Counted from the first letter of the stretch, positions 19,003-31,700 are shown. The stretch: DNA of 64,000 nt from Paraburkholderia sp. HP33-1 (GCF_021390595.1 NZ_JAJEJR010000001.1:2790001-2854000), one strand, 5' to 3'. The notes: generated by a model not told the origin, from the sequence alone. Program-made: numbers and translations.

Positions 19003-19097
19003 AAGATTCTGCAAGCTGTCGTCACGCCGCCGACGCGTCGGACGCCGCCTGCAACACATGGCATCAAGGGCCACACATACGAGGAGATGCAGTCAAC

Positions 19098-20312
19098 ATG
19101 AATCAAACCGCTTCGAAAAAACAGCAATGGATGCGCGTCACGCAGATCGCCGTGGCGAGCGCAGCGTTCGCCGCGCTCGCGGCGTGCGGCGGTGGCAGCA
19201 GCGACAATAGTTCGAGCAGCACGCCGTCGGGGGGCGTCACGCTGCAGGTCGTGTCGTTCGGCGACAGCCTGTCGGATGTCGGCACCTACCAGCCGTCGGT
19301 CCAGGCGAACGTCGGCACGGGCGGCGGCCGCTTCACGACGAATCCGGGCGAAGTCTGGACGCAAAAGATTGCCGAGTACTACGGTGGCACGCTCACCGCC
19401 GCGTATGTCGGCGGCTTCGGCGCGCCCCTCACCGCGGCGGGCGGTCTCGGCTACGCACAGGGTGGCTCACGTGTCGATCTGCAGCCGGGCATCGGCTACG
19501 CGACGAACAACATGGCCGCGACCACGGTGCCGATCACCACGCAGGTCAACGAGTATCTGGCCGCGCACAACAACAGCTTCAATTCGAACCAGCTCGTGCT
19601 GATCAACGGCGGCGCGAACGATATCTTCTACTGGGTGCAAGCGGTCTCGGCTGCCGGCCCGGCAGCGGCGGCGGCAGCGATCGCAGGCGGCGACGCGGCC
19701 GGCGCGCAGGCGGCGGCCACCACCGCGACGTTGAATGCCGAGGCCGCCGCGCAGGCTGCGATCACCACCGCGGCGAGCACGTTCGCCGCCACGGTGGTGA
19801 AGGTCGTCAACGCGGGCGCGACGCATGTGGTGGTGTCGAACGTGCCGGACATCGCGAAGACGCCGCAAGGTGTCGCCGCGGGCACGCAAGGCCAGGCGCT
19901 GATCGACGGCCTCGTCCAACTCTACAACGGCGTGCTGAAGCAAGGACTCGGGTCGACCTCGCAGGTCATCTACGTGGACTCGTATGCGTGGCTGGACCAG
20001 ACGTTGGCGAACTACCAGTCGCTCGGCTTCACCGTGTCGAATACGGGCACTGCATGTAACCTGACGTCGATGGCCACAGCCGCGACCGCGTACGCGACGG
20101 CCAATCCGAGCGTGCTCGCATCGGGCCAGACGGCGGCGTCGTGGGGCAGCGCGTTCGGGTCGTCTCTGTTCTGCTCGCCGCAGACCTACACGGTGGCCGG
20201 TGCTGACCAGAGCTACGTGTTCGCGGACAACGTGCATCCGACCACGCATACGTGGGCGCTGTTCGCGCAGCAGGTCGAGTCGCAGATCGCTGCGAGCGGG
20301 CTTGGGAAGTAA
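19098..20312 (+). CDS. GDSL/SGNH-family hydrolase lipoprotein
   Basis: Exported esterase/lipase-like protein of 404 residues. The signal peptide has a lipobox (FAALAACGGGSSDNSSSS), so it is probably a lipid-anchored protein with a Ser-rich linker. The GDSL nucleophile is S57 in VSFGDSLSDVGTY; the oxyanion Asn is in INGGANDIFYW; the catalytic Asp-His pair is in FADNVHPTTH near the C-terminus. The central part contains a long Ala-rich stretch (about 185-235). AGGAG lies 11 nt before the ATG. It starts right after the broken hydroxylase, so that deletion may have brought it next to PBP4. Confidence 0.85.
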   Translation: MNQTASKKQQWMRVTQIAVASAAFAALAACGGGSSDNSSSSTPSGGVTLQVVSFGDSLSDVGTYQPSVQANVGTGGGRFTTNPGEVWTQKIAEYYGGTLTAAYVGGFGAPLTAAGGLGYAQGGSRVDLQPGIGYATNNMAATTVPITTQVNEYLAAHNNSFNSNQLVLINGGANDIFYWVQAVSAAGPAAAAAAIAGGDAAGAQAAATTATLNAEAAAQAAITTAASTFAATVVKVVNAGATHVVVSNVPDIAKTPQGVAAGTQGQALIDGLVQLYNGVLKQGLGSTSQVIYVDSYAWLDQTLANYQSLGFTVSNTGTACNLTSMATAATAYATANPSVLASGQTAASWGSAFGSSLFCSPQTYTVAGADQSYVFADNVHPTTHTWALFAQQVESQIAASGLGK

Positions 20313-20379
20313 CGCGTTGTTGGCCGCGGGGTAGCTGTATTGACAGCAAACCCGCGGAGCCAAGGTTGCCCAGATGGCA

Positions 20380-20420
20380 AAAGGCCCGGCTCGTTGAACG
20401 AGCCGGGCCTTTATCTTTTT
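20380..20420. terminator. Bidirectional terminator
   Basis: Near-perfect hairpin AAAGGCCCGGCTCG-TTGAA-CGAGCCGGGCCTTT (20380-20412), followed on the plus strand by ATCTTTTT and on the minus strand by TTTTGCC. It separates the convergent GDSL gene and tsaC-like gene. Confidence 0.88.
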
Positions 20421-20458
20421 CCGGTGGCCTCGCGACGCAGCGCCGCGCGCCGAGTGCG

Positions 20459-21508
<1,050 letters not shown>

Positions 21509-21518
21509 GGCGAGCGCG

Positions 21519-22820
<1,302 letters not shown>

Positions 22821-23339
22821 TTACAGCGCCGGCAACACCATCGCGTGAGCCGCTTCGTTCTGGCGCACACGGAATGCGGCGAGCTTGTCCGCGTATTCGG
22901 CGCTCGTGCCGGACAGGAGCGACACCGCAAACAGCGCCGCATTCGCGGCACCCGCCTCGCCAATCGCAAACGTCGCGACCGGCACGCCCTTGGGCATCTG
23001 CACGATCGAATGCAGCGAATCGACGCCCTTCAGGTACTTGCTCGCGACCGGCACGCCGAGCACCGGCACCGTGGTCTTCGCGGCCAGCATGCCCGGCAGA
23101 TGCGCCGCGCCGCCCGCGCCCGCGATGATCGCGCGAATGCCGCGCTCGCGCGCGCTTTCAGCATAGGCGAACATTTCGTCGGGCATACGGTGCGCGGACA
23201 CGACCTTCGCTTCATACGGCACGCCGAATTCCTGCAGAATCGCGACGGCGTTTTTCATGACTTCCCAGTCGGAACTGGAGCCCATCAATACGCCGACAAC
23301 CGGCGCATCATGCGTATGGGCGGTTTGTGCTTCACTCAT
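22821..23339 (-). CDS. purE: 5-(carboxyamino)imidazole ribonucleotide mutase
   Basis: Class I PurE, 172 residues, moving the carboxylate of N5-CAIR to C4 of the imidazole. The motifs [25 protein letters not shown] and [15 protein letters not shown] are intact, including the catalytic His of SAHR. Between purC (57-bp gap) and purK in one minus-strand cluster. Confidence 0.96.
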   Translation of the reverse strand: MSEAQTAHTHDAPVVGVLMGSSSDWEVMKNAVAILQEFGVPYEAKVVSAHRMPDEMFAYAESARERGIRAIIAGAGGAAHLPGMLAAKTTVPVLGVPVASKYLKGVDSLHSIVQMPKGVPVATFAIGEAGAANAALFAVSLLSGTSAEYADKLAAFRVRQNEAAHAMVLPAL

Positions 23340-23396
23340 CTTTACGGCTTCCTTGTTTCCCTGCGATGCGCGCCAGACACGGCGCGCGCGATCAGA

Positions 23397-24287
23397 TCAG
23401 TCGAGCTTGTGGCCGGTCAGGCGCTCGAGCGCTTCCTGATACTTCTCGCCCGTTTTCACGACCACGTCGTCCGGCAGCTTCGGCGCCGGCGGCTCTTTCT
23501 TCCACGGCTGGGTTTCGAGCCAGTCGCGCACGAACTGCTTGTCGAACGACGGCGGGTTCGTGCCGACCTGGTACTGGTCCGCCGGCCAGAAGCGCGACGA
23601 ATCCGCCGTGAGCGCCTCGTCCATCAGGTACAGCTTGCCGTTGTTGTCCAGACCGAACTCGAACTTCGTGTCGGCGATGATGATGCCGCGCGTCGCCGCA
23701 TAGTCTGCAGCTTCCTTGTACAGGCGGATCGAGATGTCGCGGATCGTGGCCGACAGCTCGGTACCGATGCGGCGTTCCATCTCGTCATAGGTGATGTTTT
23801 CGTCGTGGTGGCCCATCTCGGCCTTGGCGGCCGGCGTGAAGATCGGCTCGGGCAGCTTCTGCGCGTTCTGCAGACCCGCCGGCAGTTGCACGCCGCACAC
23901 CGAACCGGTGGCCTGGTAATCTTTCCAGCCGCTGCCGGCCAGATAGCCGCGCACCACCGCTTCGACGAGGATCGGCTCGAGACGCTTGACGACCACCGCG
24001 CGCCCCTTGACCTGCTCGACTTCGTCCGGTGCGACCACCGACTCGGGCGCCACGCCCGTCAGGTGGTTCGGCACCACGTGCTGCAGTTTCTCGAACCAGA
24101 AGTTAGCCATCGCGTTGAGCACGCGGCCCTTGTTCGGAATCGGCTCACCCATGATCACGTCGAACGCCGACAGACGGTCGGTCGTGACGATCAGCAACTG
24201 GTCGTTGCCCACCGCATAGTTGTCGCGGACTTTGCCGCGGCCGAGCAGCGGCAGCGAGCGGAGCGTGGATTCGTAGAGGGTAGACAT
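23397..24287 (-). CDS. purC: Phosphoribosylaminoimidazole-succinocarboxamide synthase (SAICAR synthase)
   Basis: Purine synthesis: joins CAIR with aspartate. 296 residues, the length of the longer proteobacterial/yeast-like form. The start [26 protein letters not shown] has the KVRD nucleotide-binding motif; [10 protein letters not shown] and the [14 protein letters not shown] segment follow. First gene of the purC-purE-purK-tsaC cluster, separated from fba upstream by a terminator. Confidence 0.96.
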   Translation of the reverse strand: MSTLYESTLRSLPLLGRGKVRDNYAVGNDQLLIVTTDRLSAFDVIMGEPIPNKGRVLNAMANFWFEKLQHVVPNHLTGVAPESVVAPDEVEQVKGRAVVVKRLEPILVEAVVRGYLAGSGWKDYQATGSVCGVQLPAGLQNAQKLPEPIFTPAAKAEMGHHDENITYDEMERRIGTELSATIRDISIRLYKEAADYAATRGIIIADTKFEFGLDNNGKLYLMDEALTADSSRFWPADQYQVGTNPPSFDKQFVRDWLETQPWKKEPPAPKLPDDVVVKTGEKYQEALERLTGHKLD

Positions 24288-24334
24288 CGTCGTGGTTCGC
24301 TAAAAGTGGGGCAAAAAATGTGACCGGAACAAAA

Positions 24335-24370
24335 GGGAAACGCCGTTCCCCCGATGATGCGGGAACGGCG
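24335..24370 (-). terminator. Terminator after fba
   Basis: On the minus strand CGCCGTTCCC, 10-nt loop, GGGAACGGCG, then TTTCCCTTTTG. It lies about 60 bp past the fba stop and before the purC start. It separates glycolysis from purine genes. Confidence 0.85.
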
Positions 24371-24432
24371 ATCGGACGACAACCTGGCCAATCGGCTAAG
24401 CGAGCGGCCAGGCGCGGAGCCAAAACTACAGC

Positions 24433-25497
24433 TTAGCGGACGACTTGCGCGAGCTCGCCCGACTTGTACTTCTCCGCAATTTTATCAAGCGAAACCGGCT
24501 TGATCTTGCCAGCCTGGCCTTCGCAGCCGAATTGCATGTAACGGTCGATACAGATCTTCATCGCGGCTTCGCGCGCCGGCTTCAGGTAATCGCGCGGATC
24601 GAACTTGCCCGGGTTGGTCGCCATGTAGCGGCGGATCGCGCCCGTGATCGCCAGGCGCAGGTCGGTGTCGATGTTGACCTTGCGCACGCCGTGACGGATG
24701 CCTTCCTGGATTTCCTCGACCGGCACGCCGTAGGTTTCCTTCATGTCGCCGCCGAATTCGCGGATTTCCGCGAGCAGCTCCTGCGGCACCGACGACGAGC
24801 CGTGCATCACGAGGTGCGTGTTCGGAATGCGCTGGTGGATTTCCTTGATGCGCTGGATCGAGAGGATATCTCCCGTCGGCTTCTTGCTGAACTTGTAGGC
24901 GCCGTGCGAGGTGCCGATCGCGATGGCCAGCGCGTCGCACTGGGTCAGCTTGACGAAGTCGGCGGCCTGCTCCGGATCGGTCAGCAGCTGCTCGCGGGTC
25001 ATCGTGCCTTCGGCGCCGTGGCCGTCTTCCTTGTCGCCCTTCATCGTTTCGAGCGAGCCGAGCACGCCCAGCTCCGCTTCCACGGTGACGCCGATCGAGT
25101 GCGCCGCTTCGACGACCTTGCGCGACACTTCGACGTTGTACTCGTACGATGCGACCGTCTTGCCGTCGGCTTCGAGCGAACCGTCCATCATCACGCTCGT
25201 GAAGCCGCTGCGGATCGCCGCCATGCACACCGCCGGCGACTGGCCGTGGTCCTGGTGCATCACGACCGGGATGTGCGGATACGACTCGACCGCCGCTTCG
25301 ATCAGATGACGCAGGAACGGCTCGCCCGCGTACTTACGCGCGCCGGCCGACGCCTGCATGATGACCGGGGCGTTGACCTTGTCGGCCGCGGCCATGATCG
25401 CCTGCACCTGCTCCAGGTTGTTCACGTTGAATGCCGGAAGGCCGTAGCCGTTTTCCGCGGCATGGTCCAGCAGTTGACGCATTGATACGAGAGGCAT
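24433..25497 (-). CDS. fba: Class II fructose-1,6-bisphosphate aldolase
   Basis: Zinc-dependent aldolase, 354 residues, of the Calvin-cycle-like subgroup common in Burkholderiales. The start is [20 protein letters not shown]. Zinc ligands are visible in [11 protein letters not shown], in the HGAYKFS region, and in [12 protein letters not shown]. The ATG at 25497 is followed by a full-length domain; the longer reading upstream has no similarity. It follows pyk (187-bp gap), and pgk is further upstream, so three glycolytic genes lie in line. Confidence 0.95.
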   Translation of the reverse strand: MPLVSMRQLLDHAAENGYGLPAFNVNNLEQVQAIMAAADKVNAPVIMQASAGARKYAGEPFLRHLIEAAVESYPHIPVVMHQDHGQSPAVCMAAIRSGFTSVMMDGSLEADGKTVASYEYNVEVSRKVVEAAHSIGVTVEAELGVLGSLETMKGDKEDGHGAEGTMTREQLLTDPEQAADFVKLTQCDALAIAIGTSHGAYKFSKKPTGDILSIQRIKEIHQRIPNTHLVMHGSSSVPQELLAEIREFGGDMKETYGVPVEEIQEGIRHGVRKVNIDTDLRLAITGAIRRYMATNPGKFDPRDYLKPAREAAMKICIDRYMQFGCEGQAGKIKPVSLDKIAEKYKSGELAQVVR

Positions 25498-25684
25498 GCT
25501 CAAACTCCTTAGATTGAAACGAATTCTTTTGCCGTCGGCATCTTTTGCGGCGATTTTATCGCGAAGCAGGTAGCGTTCCCGCGCTGACGCCGGCGCTTTG
25601 GTGCGCCGTCGCACATGGACCGTGCGGGTTGCGCCGGCCTGCTTCGCTCAATCCAGCCTGTGCCGATCGGGCAGTCCAGCCTGA

Positions 25685-27121
25685 TCAGTACGGTTCACCA
25701 ACCCGCACGATCTTCAACGTATTGGTGCCGCCCGCCTGCCCCATCGGCTCGCCGACCGTCAGCACGACCATGTCGCCGTGCGACGCGTAGCCCTTGCGGA
25801 CCACCGTTTCGAGCGCCTGCTGCAGCGCGGTGTCGCGATCGGTGTTGGTGTCCAGATGCAGCGACGTCACATTGCGGTACAGCGCCATCGCGCGCTCGCT
25901 GCCGACGCGCGGCGTCAACGCAAAAATCGGCACGTGGGTCCAGTGGCGCGACATCCACAGCGCGGTCGAGCCCGATTCGGTCAGCGCGACGATGGCCTTG
26001 GCGCCAAGGTGATAAGCGGTAAACAGCGCGCCCATCGCGATCGACTGGTCGATCCGCGTGAACGTGCGGTCGAGGAAATCCTTGTCGAGTTCCGACTGCT
26101 CGGACTTTTCCGCTTCGACGCAGATCGCGGCCATGGCCTCGATGGTTTGCACCGGGTACTTGCCCGCCGCAGATTCCGCCGACAGCATCACCGCGTCGGT
26201 GCCGTCGAGCACGGCGTTCGCGACGTCCGACACCTCCGCGCGGGTCGGCACCGGCGCGTGGATCATCGACTCCATCATCTGCGTCGCTGTGATCACGAAC
26301 TTGTTCGACTCGCGCGCCATCCGGATCATGCGTTTTTGCAGCGCCGGCACCGCGGCATTGCCCACTTCCACGGCCAGATCGCCACGCGCGACCATGATGC
26401 CGTCCGATGCGTCGAGGATGCCCTGCAGCGCCGGAATCGCTTCCGCGCGCTCGATCTTCGCGATCATCTTCGGCTTGATGCCGTACGGCGCGCCGGCGAT
26501 GTTCGCGAGTTGGCGGGCCATTTCCATGTCGGTCGCGTTCTTCGGGAACGACACCGCGATGTAATCGACGCCGAGCGACATCGCCGTGCGGATGTCTTCC
26601 ATGTCCTTCGCGGTCAGCGCGGGCGCCGACAGGCCGCCGCCCTGGCGGTTGATGCCCTTGTTGTTCGACAGCTCGCCGCCGATCCTCACGACCGTGTGGA
26701 TCTCCTGGCCGATCACGCGCTGCACGCCAAGCACGATCAGGCCGTCGTTGAGCAGCAGCACGTCGCCCGCTTTCAGGTCACGCGGCAGATCCTTGTAGTC
26801 GAGTCCGACGCGCTCGTCGTTGCCGAGCTCGCATTGCGCGTCGAGGATGAACGGATTGCCGGCGACGAGCGTCGTGCGGCCGTTCTCGAACTTGCCGACG
26901 CGGATCTTCGGGCCTTGCAGGTCGGCCATGATGGCGACTTCGCGGCCGGTCAGGCGGGCCGCCTCGCGCACGAATTCGGCGCGCTGACGATGGTCGTCGG
27001 CGGTGCCGTGTGAGAAATTGAGCCGCACCACGTCCAGTCCCGCCTGCATCATTTGCAGCAGGATTTCCGGCGTGCTGGAAGCCGGTCCGATAGTAGCGAC
27101 AATCTTGGTGGCGCGATGCAT
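25685..27121 (-). CDS. pyk: Pyruvate kinase
   Basis: Converts PEP and ADP to pyruvate and ATP. 478 residues, the usual length, from ATG 27121 with a strong GAGGAG 5-6 nt upstream. Motifs: TKIVATIGPASS at the start, RLNFSHG, KPKMIAKIERAEA with the catalytic Lys, and GIMVARGDLAVEVG. A C-terminal allosteric-type domain follows. The reading frame continues upstream without a stop for 135 codons, up to the end of pgk; see the separate entry. Confidence 0.95.
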   Translation of the reverse strand: MHRATKIVATIGPASSTPEILLQMMQAGLDVVRLNFSHGTADDHRQRAEFVREAARLTGREVAIMADLQGPKIRVGKFENGRTTLVAGNPFILDAQCELGNDERVGLDYKDLPRDLKAGDVLLLNDGLIVLGVQRVIGQEIHTVVRIGGELSNNKGINRQGGGLSAPALTAKDMEDIRTAMSLGVDYIAVSFPKNATDMEMARQLANIAGAPYGIKPKMIAKIERAEAIPALQGILDASDGIMVARGDLAVEVGNAAVPALQKRMIRMARESNKFVITATQMMESMIHAPVPTRAEVSDVANAVLDGTDAVMLSAESAAGKYPVQTIEAMAAICVEAEKSEQSELDKDFLDRTFTRIDQSIAMGALFTAYHLGAKAIVALTESGSTALWMSRHWTHVPIFALTPRVGSERAMALYRNVTSLHLDTNTDRDTALQQALETVVRKGYASHGDMVVLTVGEPMGQAGGTNTLKIVRVGEPY

Positions 27122-27526
27122 GAGTCTCCTCGTCTGGATAGGATCGCTGGAAAGAGCGCTGCGAGTCTGGTGCGGAGTCTGCGCATCGGAAGATGCTGCC
27201 AGGGGGCGCGCGCCGGCTGTGGCCGATGTCGCTTTGTGGAGTGATGTGGTATTCGAGACCGGCGCCTCGCGCGCCGGAGATGGGTTGTCCTGCTTGCCGG
27301 AAGGCTGATCCGGCTGGGTGGGATCGGTTGGTGCCGTCGGCGGTTGTACCGCTTCGGCGGCTGCAGGCACTACGAGCACCTCAGCAGCCGCATCCTGTCC
27401 GGCCGTTGCTGCCGCCGCAGCGGCCGCGCGTGTCGTGCGCTCCCCTGCCGGTGCTGCCGCGTCACCGCGCGGCGCTTTCGCGCCGCGCGCCTTCGTCGAT
27501 TTCACCGATGGAGAGCGCGTCGCCAC
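27122..27526 (-). other. Stop-free, in-frame leader between pgk and pyk
   Basis: A 405-bp interval with no stop codon in the pyk frame. It begins with a GTG (27526-27524) one base after the pgk TAA. If translated it would encode 135 residues of Ala/Pro/Thr/Gln-rich, low-complexity sequence with a Lys/Arg-rich start (KSTKARGAKAPRG). There is no Shine-Dalgarno for the GTG, whereas pyk has a strong one at its own ATG. It is either an untranslated spacer, a coupled small protein, or an N-terminal extension of pyruvate kinase. I see no other gene here. Confidence 0.4.
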
Positions 27527-27527
27527 G

Positions 27528-28721
27528 TTATGCCCGCGATTCCAGAACTTCGACCGCCGGCAGCTTCTTGCCCTCGAGGAACTCGAGGAACGCGCCGCCG
27601 CCCGTCGAAATGTAGCTGACCTGGTCGTGGATGCCGTACTTGGCGATCGCCGCGAGCGTGTCGCCACCGCCTGCGATCGAGAATGCCGCCGAGCGCGCGA
27701 TCGCGTCCGCGAGCGTCTTCGTGCCGTTGCCGAACTGGTCGAACTCGAACACGCCGACCGGGCCGTTCCACACGATCGTGCCGGCCTTCTCGAGCTGCGC
27801 GGCGAGCGCCTTGGCCGTGTCCGGACCGATGTCGAGGATCATGTCGTCGTCCTGCACATCGGCGACGGCCTTCACTTCGGCCTTCGCGGTCGGCGAGAAC
27901 TCCTTGGCGGTGACCACGTCGGTCGGGATCGGCACCGAGGCGCCGCGGGCCTTGGCCGCGTCGATGATCGCCTTCGCTTCGCTGACGAGATCGGCTTCGG
28001 CGAGCGACTTGCCGATCTTCAGGCCGGCCGCGAGCATGAACGTATTGGCGATGCCGCCGCCGACGATCAGCTGGTCGACCTTCTCCGCGAGCGACTTCAG
28101 GATGGTCAGCTTGGTCGACACCTTCGAGCCCGCGACGATCGCCACGAGCGGACGCTTCGGCGCGCCGAGCGCCTTGCCGAGCGCTTCGAGTTCAGCGGCG
28201 AGCAGCGGACCCGCGCACGCGATGGGCGCGTACTTCGCGATGCCGTGCGTGGTCGCTTCGGCGCGGTGCGCGGTGCCGAATGCGTCGTTCACGTAGACGT
28301 CGCAGAGCTTCGCCATTTTCTGCGCGAGCTCGTCGGAGTCTTTCTTTTCGCCCTTGTTCACGCGGCAGTTTTCGAGCAGCACGACCGAGCCCGGCGCGAC
28401 GTTCACGCCGTTCTCGACCCAGTTCGCGACGAGCGGCACCTCGCGGCCGAGCAGCTCGGCGAGGCGCTTCGCCACCGGCGCGAGCGAATCTTCCGGCTTG
28501 AAGTCGCCTTCGGTCGGACGGCCAAGGTGGGAGGTGACCATCACGGCGGCACCGGCGTCGAGCGCGGCCTTGATGGCCGGCACGGAGGCACGGATGCGGG
28601 TGTCTTCGGTGATGTTGCCTTGATCGTCCTGCGGCACGTTCAGATCGGCGCGGATGAACACGCGTTTGCCGGACAGCTTGCCTTCGGCGATCAGGTCGGA
28701 GAGACGCAATACCTTGTTCAT
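27528..28721 (-). CDS. pgk: Phosphoglycerate kinase
   Basis: Glycolytic/gluconeogenic kinase, 397 residues, the standard size. Motifs: [12 protein letters not shown] near the start, the basic patch [10 protein letters not shown], and the nucleotide loop [14 protein letters not shown] near the C-terminus ([17 protein letters not shown]). Ends one base before a possible GTG in front of pyk. The 267 bp upstream hold its promoter and no gene. Confidence 0.96.
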   Translation of the reverse strand: MNKVLRLSDLIAEGKLSGKRVFIRADLNVPQDDQGNITEDTRIRASVPAIKAALDAGAAVMVTSHLGRPTEGDFKPEDSLAPVAKRLAELLGREVPLVANWVENGVNVAPGSVVLLENCRVNKGEKKDSDELAQKMAKLCDVYVNDAFGTAHRAEATTHGIAKYAPIACAGPLLAAELEALGKALGAPKRPLVAIVAGSKVSTKLTILKSLAEKVDQLIVGGGIANTFMLAAGLKIGKSLAEADLVSEAKAIIDAAKARGASVPIPTDVVTAKEFSPTAKAEVKAVADVQDDDMILDIGPDTAKALAAQLEKAGTIVWNGPVGVFEFDQFGNGTKTLADAIARSAAFSIAGGGDTLAAIAKYGIHDQVSYISTGGGAFLEFLEGKKLPAVEVLESRA

Positions 28722-28988
28722 GGGCTTGAGTATGCGAGTTGATGAGAAGGCGGTGACGGACTGCGCGCGGGGGCGATACGCGGCGAACTCCAGCGCTTCG
28801 GCCCAACGGCTCCGCGGGATCGGGCGCCGGCGGCCGGCCGCGACACTAGGCGCCTTGCTGCGGCACGCTCAACCCGGAAAGGGCCATTTTAACTGATCCA
28901 AACGACCTGCCGACCCGCGGCGCAGCGAATGTCGCGTATTTGATCGCCGGGCCATCGATGTCGCGGCGCAGCATCGACGGCCGGACGG

Positions 28989-29312
28989 TCACAGGAAGAC
29001 CCGCATCAGCGTGAACACGACCATTCCGGTCACGATCGTGCCGAGCATGGTGCGCCGCCACAAAAACCAGCCGAGTCCGGCGAGCGTCGCGTAAAGCTCA
29101 TGGTTGGAGGTCGCGAGCGACAGCCCGGTGGGCGTCGTTAGCACCTCGGGCACCACCACGGCGGCGAGCGCAGCCGCCGGCGCATAGCGCAGCATCTTCT
29201 GCACGCGCGCCGGCAGCACCGTGCGCTCGCCGCCGATCAGGAACAGCGCGCGCGTGAACGCAGTGACGAAGGTCATGCCGAAAATGGCGAGCCAGATTTG
29301 CGTGGAGGTCAT
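28989..29312 (-). CDS. azlD: AzlD-family branched-chain amino acid exporter subunit
   Basis: Small membrane protein of 107 residues with three or four hydrophobic helices (GMTFVTAFTRALFLIGG; YAPAAALAAVVVPEVL; TMLGTIVTGMVVFTLM). Pairs with AzlC in an exporter of branched-chain amino acids. The ATG overlaps the azlC stop by 4 bp, so synthesis is coupled. The neighbouring ilvE fits a branched-chain amino acid theme. Confidence 0.88.
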   Translation of the reverse strand: MTSTQIWLAIFGMTFVTAFTRALFLIGGERTVLPARVQKMLRYAPAAALAAVVVPEVLTTPTGLSLATSNHELYATLAGLGWFLWRRTMLGTIVTGMVVFTLMRVFL

Positions 29313-30064
29313 CGCGAGTCTCCGGCGGGATCGCTCACGGCGCGGATGCGGCGCAGGTCGGCGCGCTCGATCATCAGGTCGGCCGCACTGCCGGCGACGA
29401 TCGCCGCGACCACTGCGAGCGGCAGCGCGAGCCGGTACGGCAGATCGAGCGCGAGCAGCGCCACGATGCCGGCCACGCTGACCGCGACCAGCGTCGAGCG
29501 CGTGGCGATCGCCGACACCATCACCGGCAACAGCGCGAGCGTGCCGGCGAGCGCGAGTCCCCAGTTGTTGGGAATCAGGCTCGCGAGCAGGATGCCGATG
29601 ATCGACGACACCTGCCACGACAGCCAGCTCGACACCGCCATGCCCCAGAAGTACGCCTCCTTGCCCGGCATGTAGCCGGTCGGAAAGCTCTTCTTCACGA
29701 ACAGCAGATAGATCACGTCGCCGTTGAAATAGCCGAGCACGATGCGCCGCCACATCGGCAGATACGAGAAATGGGGCGCGAGGCCGGCGCTGAAAATCAC
29801 GAAGCGGGTGTTGACCACCGCCGCGGTCAGCAGCACGGTCCACACCGGCAGTTTCGCGGCGAGGAGCGGCAGCACCGCCAGCTGCGACGAGCCGGCATAG
29901 CACAGCAGCGACATCGTGAGCGCCTGCGGCAGCGTGAGCACGGACTTGCTCATCGCGATCCCGGTGACGAGGCCCCACGAAAAAATCGCCATCAACGTGG
30001 GGGCATAGGCGCGCGCGCCTTCACGAAAAGCGCGGCGATCGGTATCGGACAGTCGAGCGAGCAT
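29309..30064 (-). CDS. azlC: AzlC-family branched-chain amino acid exporter, large subunit
   Basis: Inner-membrane protein of 251 residues with about seven helices. AzlC traits: REGARAYAPTLMAIFSWGLV at the start and LLCYAGSSQLAVLPLLAA in the second helix region. I chose the ATG at 30064; the earlier reading adds a non-conserved basic segment. It forms an operon with azlD and is divergent from ilvE, which makes branched-chain amino acids, so a shared control region of 226 bp is likely. Confidence 0.9.
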   Translation of the reverse strand: MLARLSDTDRRAFREGARAYAPTLMAIFSWGLVTGIAMSKSVLTLPQALTMSLLCYAGSSQLAVLPLLAAKLPVWTVLLTAAVVNTRFVIFSAGLAPHFSYLPMWRRIVLGYFNGDVIYLLFVKKSFPTGYMPGKEAYFWGMAVSSWLSWQVSSIIGILLASLIPNNWGLALAGTLALLPVMVSAIATRSTLVAVSVAGIVALLALDLPYRLALPLAVVAAIVAGSAADLMIERADLRRIRAVSDPAGDSR

Positions 30065-30290
30065 CGGGCGAAGGGTACGGGCGCAAGGAACGCCGTCGGG
30101 AAGGCCCGGTCGGCGGCGGGTCGCGAGGCCACCCGCCGGCGCATCCGGATTTGATTTATGCGTGCGCTGGATTATAGCGTCCGGGCTGCGCCCCAACGCC
30201 CGTTGTGTGGGCAAAAGACGCTAAAATAGCGCTCCCGGCTATGTCCTGCGCTCATGGCCGCACCTCATAACGCACCTGCTGGAGAACCGT

Positions 30291-31214
30291 ATGTCAATGG
30301 CCGACCGCGACGGCAAGATCTGGATGGATGGCAAGCTCATCGACTGGCGCGCTGCCAAAATCCACGTGCTCACCCACACGCTGCACTACGGCATGGGCGT
30401 GTTCGAGGGCGTGCGCGCTTATAAGACCGCCGACGGCGCCACCGCGATTTTCCGCCTGCAGGAGCACACCAAGCGCCTGCTGAACTCGGCAAAGATTTTC
30501 CAGATGGACGTGCCGTTCGACCATGAAACGCTCGCCGCCGCGCAGCGCGAAGTGGTCCGCGAGAACAAGCTCGATTCGTGCTATCTGCGCCCGATCATCT
30601 GGGTCGGCTCGGAAAAGCTCGGCGTGTCGGCCAAGGGCAACACGATTCACGTCGCGATCGCGGCGTGGCCGTGGGGCGCGTACCTGGGCGAAGACGGCAT
30701 CACCAAGGGCATCCGCGTGAAGACGTCGTCGTTCACACGCCATCACGTGAACGTGTCGATGGTGCGCGCGAAGGCGTCCGGCTGGTACGTGAACTCGATC
30801 CTCGCGAACCAGGAAGCGGTCGCCGACGGCTACGACGAAGCGCTGCTGCTCGACGTCGACGGTTATGTGTCGGAAGGCTCGGGCGAGAACTTCTTCCTCG
30901 TCAACAACGGCAAGCTCTACACGCCGGACCTGTCGTCGTGCCTCGACGGCATCACGCGCGACACCGTGATCACGCTGGCGCGCGACATGGGCCTGCAGGT
31001 GATCGAAAAGCGCATCACGCGCGACGAGGTCTACACCTGCGACGAAGCCTTCTTCACCGGCACGGCAGCCGAAGTCACGCCGATCCGCGAGCTCGACAAC
31101 CGCACGATCGGTGCTGGCGCGCGTGGCCCGATCACCGAAAAGCTGCAGTCCGCCTTCTTCGACGTCGTCAACGGCAAGAACGCGAAATACGCGAACTGGC
31201 TCACGAAGATCTGA
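30291..31214 (+). CDS. ilvE: Branched-chain amino acid aminotransferase
   Basis: PLP enzyme (fold type IV) of 307 residues for the last step of Val, Leu and Ile synthesis. HTLHYGMGVFEGVRAYKT at the start is the IlvE signature. The PLP Lys is in RAKASGWYVNSILA, and VDGYVSEGSGENFFLV closes the cofactor site. GGAGAACC lies just ahead of the ATG. It is followed by a small zinc-finger gene, 54 bp away. Confidence 0.95.
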   Translation: MSMADRDGKIWMDGKLIDWRAAKIHVLTHTLHYGMGVFEGVRAYKTADGATAIFRLQEHTKRLLNSAKIFQMDVPFDHETLAAAQREVVRENKLDSCYLRPIIWVGSEKLGVSAKGNTIHVAIAAWPWGAYLGEDGITKGIRVKTSSFTRHHVNVSMVRAKASGWYVNSILANQEAVADGYDEALLLDVDGYVSEGSGENFFLVNNGKLYTPDLSSCLDGITRDTVITLARDMGLQVIEKRITRDEVYTCDEAFFTGTAAEVTPIRELDNRTIGAGARGPITEKLQSAFFDVVNGKNAKYANWLTKI

Positions 31215-31268
31215 GCGAACGTCCGAGCGAAACTCCAGGAAGCACCCCGCATACAACGAGAAAGACTC

Positions 31269-31463
31269 ATGAGCGAAATCAAGGAAATGCCGCTGGTCGA
31301 ACTGTCGGCAAAAGATCTGCCGGCGTATTGTCCGAACCCGGCCATGCCGCGCTGGAGCGCGCATCCGCGCGTTTTCATCGATGTGTCGCACGGCGAAGCG
31401 CGTTGCCCGTACTGCAGCACGCGCTACAAGCTGCGCGACGGCGAAGTGATCAAGGGCCATTGA
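31269..31463 (+). CDS. CHCC-type zinc-finger domain protein
   Basis: A 64-residue protein with the conserved Cys/His set of the zf-CHCC family: YCPNPAMPRWSAHPRVFIDV and ARCPYCSTRYKL. Homologues relate to the small zinc-binding subunit of respiratory complex I (NDUFS6-like), but free-standing bacterial copies have no proven role. It follows ilvE and precedes waaF, as in other Burkholderia genomes. Confidence 0.88.
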   Translation: MSEIKEMPLVELSAKDLPAYCPNPAMPRWSAHPRVFIDVSHGEARCPYCSTRYKLRDGEVIKGH

Positions 31464-31700
31464 TCCGGCTCATCGAGCGGTTCTGAGCCGGCTTGGGCGG
31501 CACGAGGCGCGGGGTTCGGACCACGCGCCCGCCGCGACGCAGGCTCGAGCCGCGCGGCCACGTTGCCGCCCGCATCGTCATCGCGGTGCAGGTGGGCAAA
31601 CGGCCTCGCGCCGCGCGGTTTTCCGCTTTCCCCTTTTACCAATCCGAGTGCCACGCGCAGCGCGCGCGGCACTCGTTATCGACACCGGACACTCACTCTG

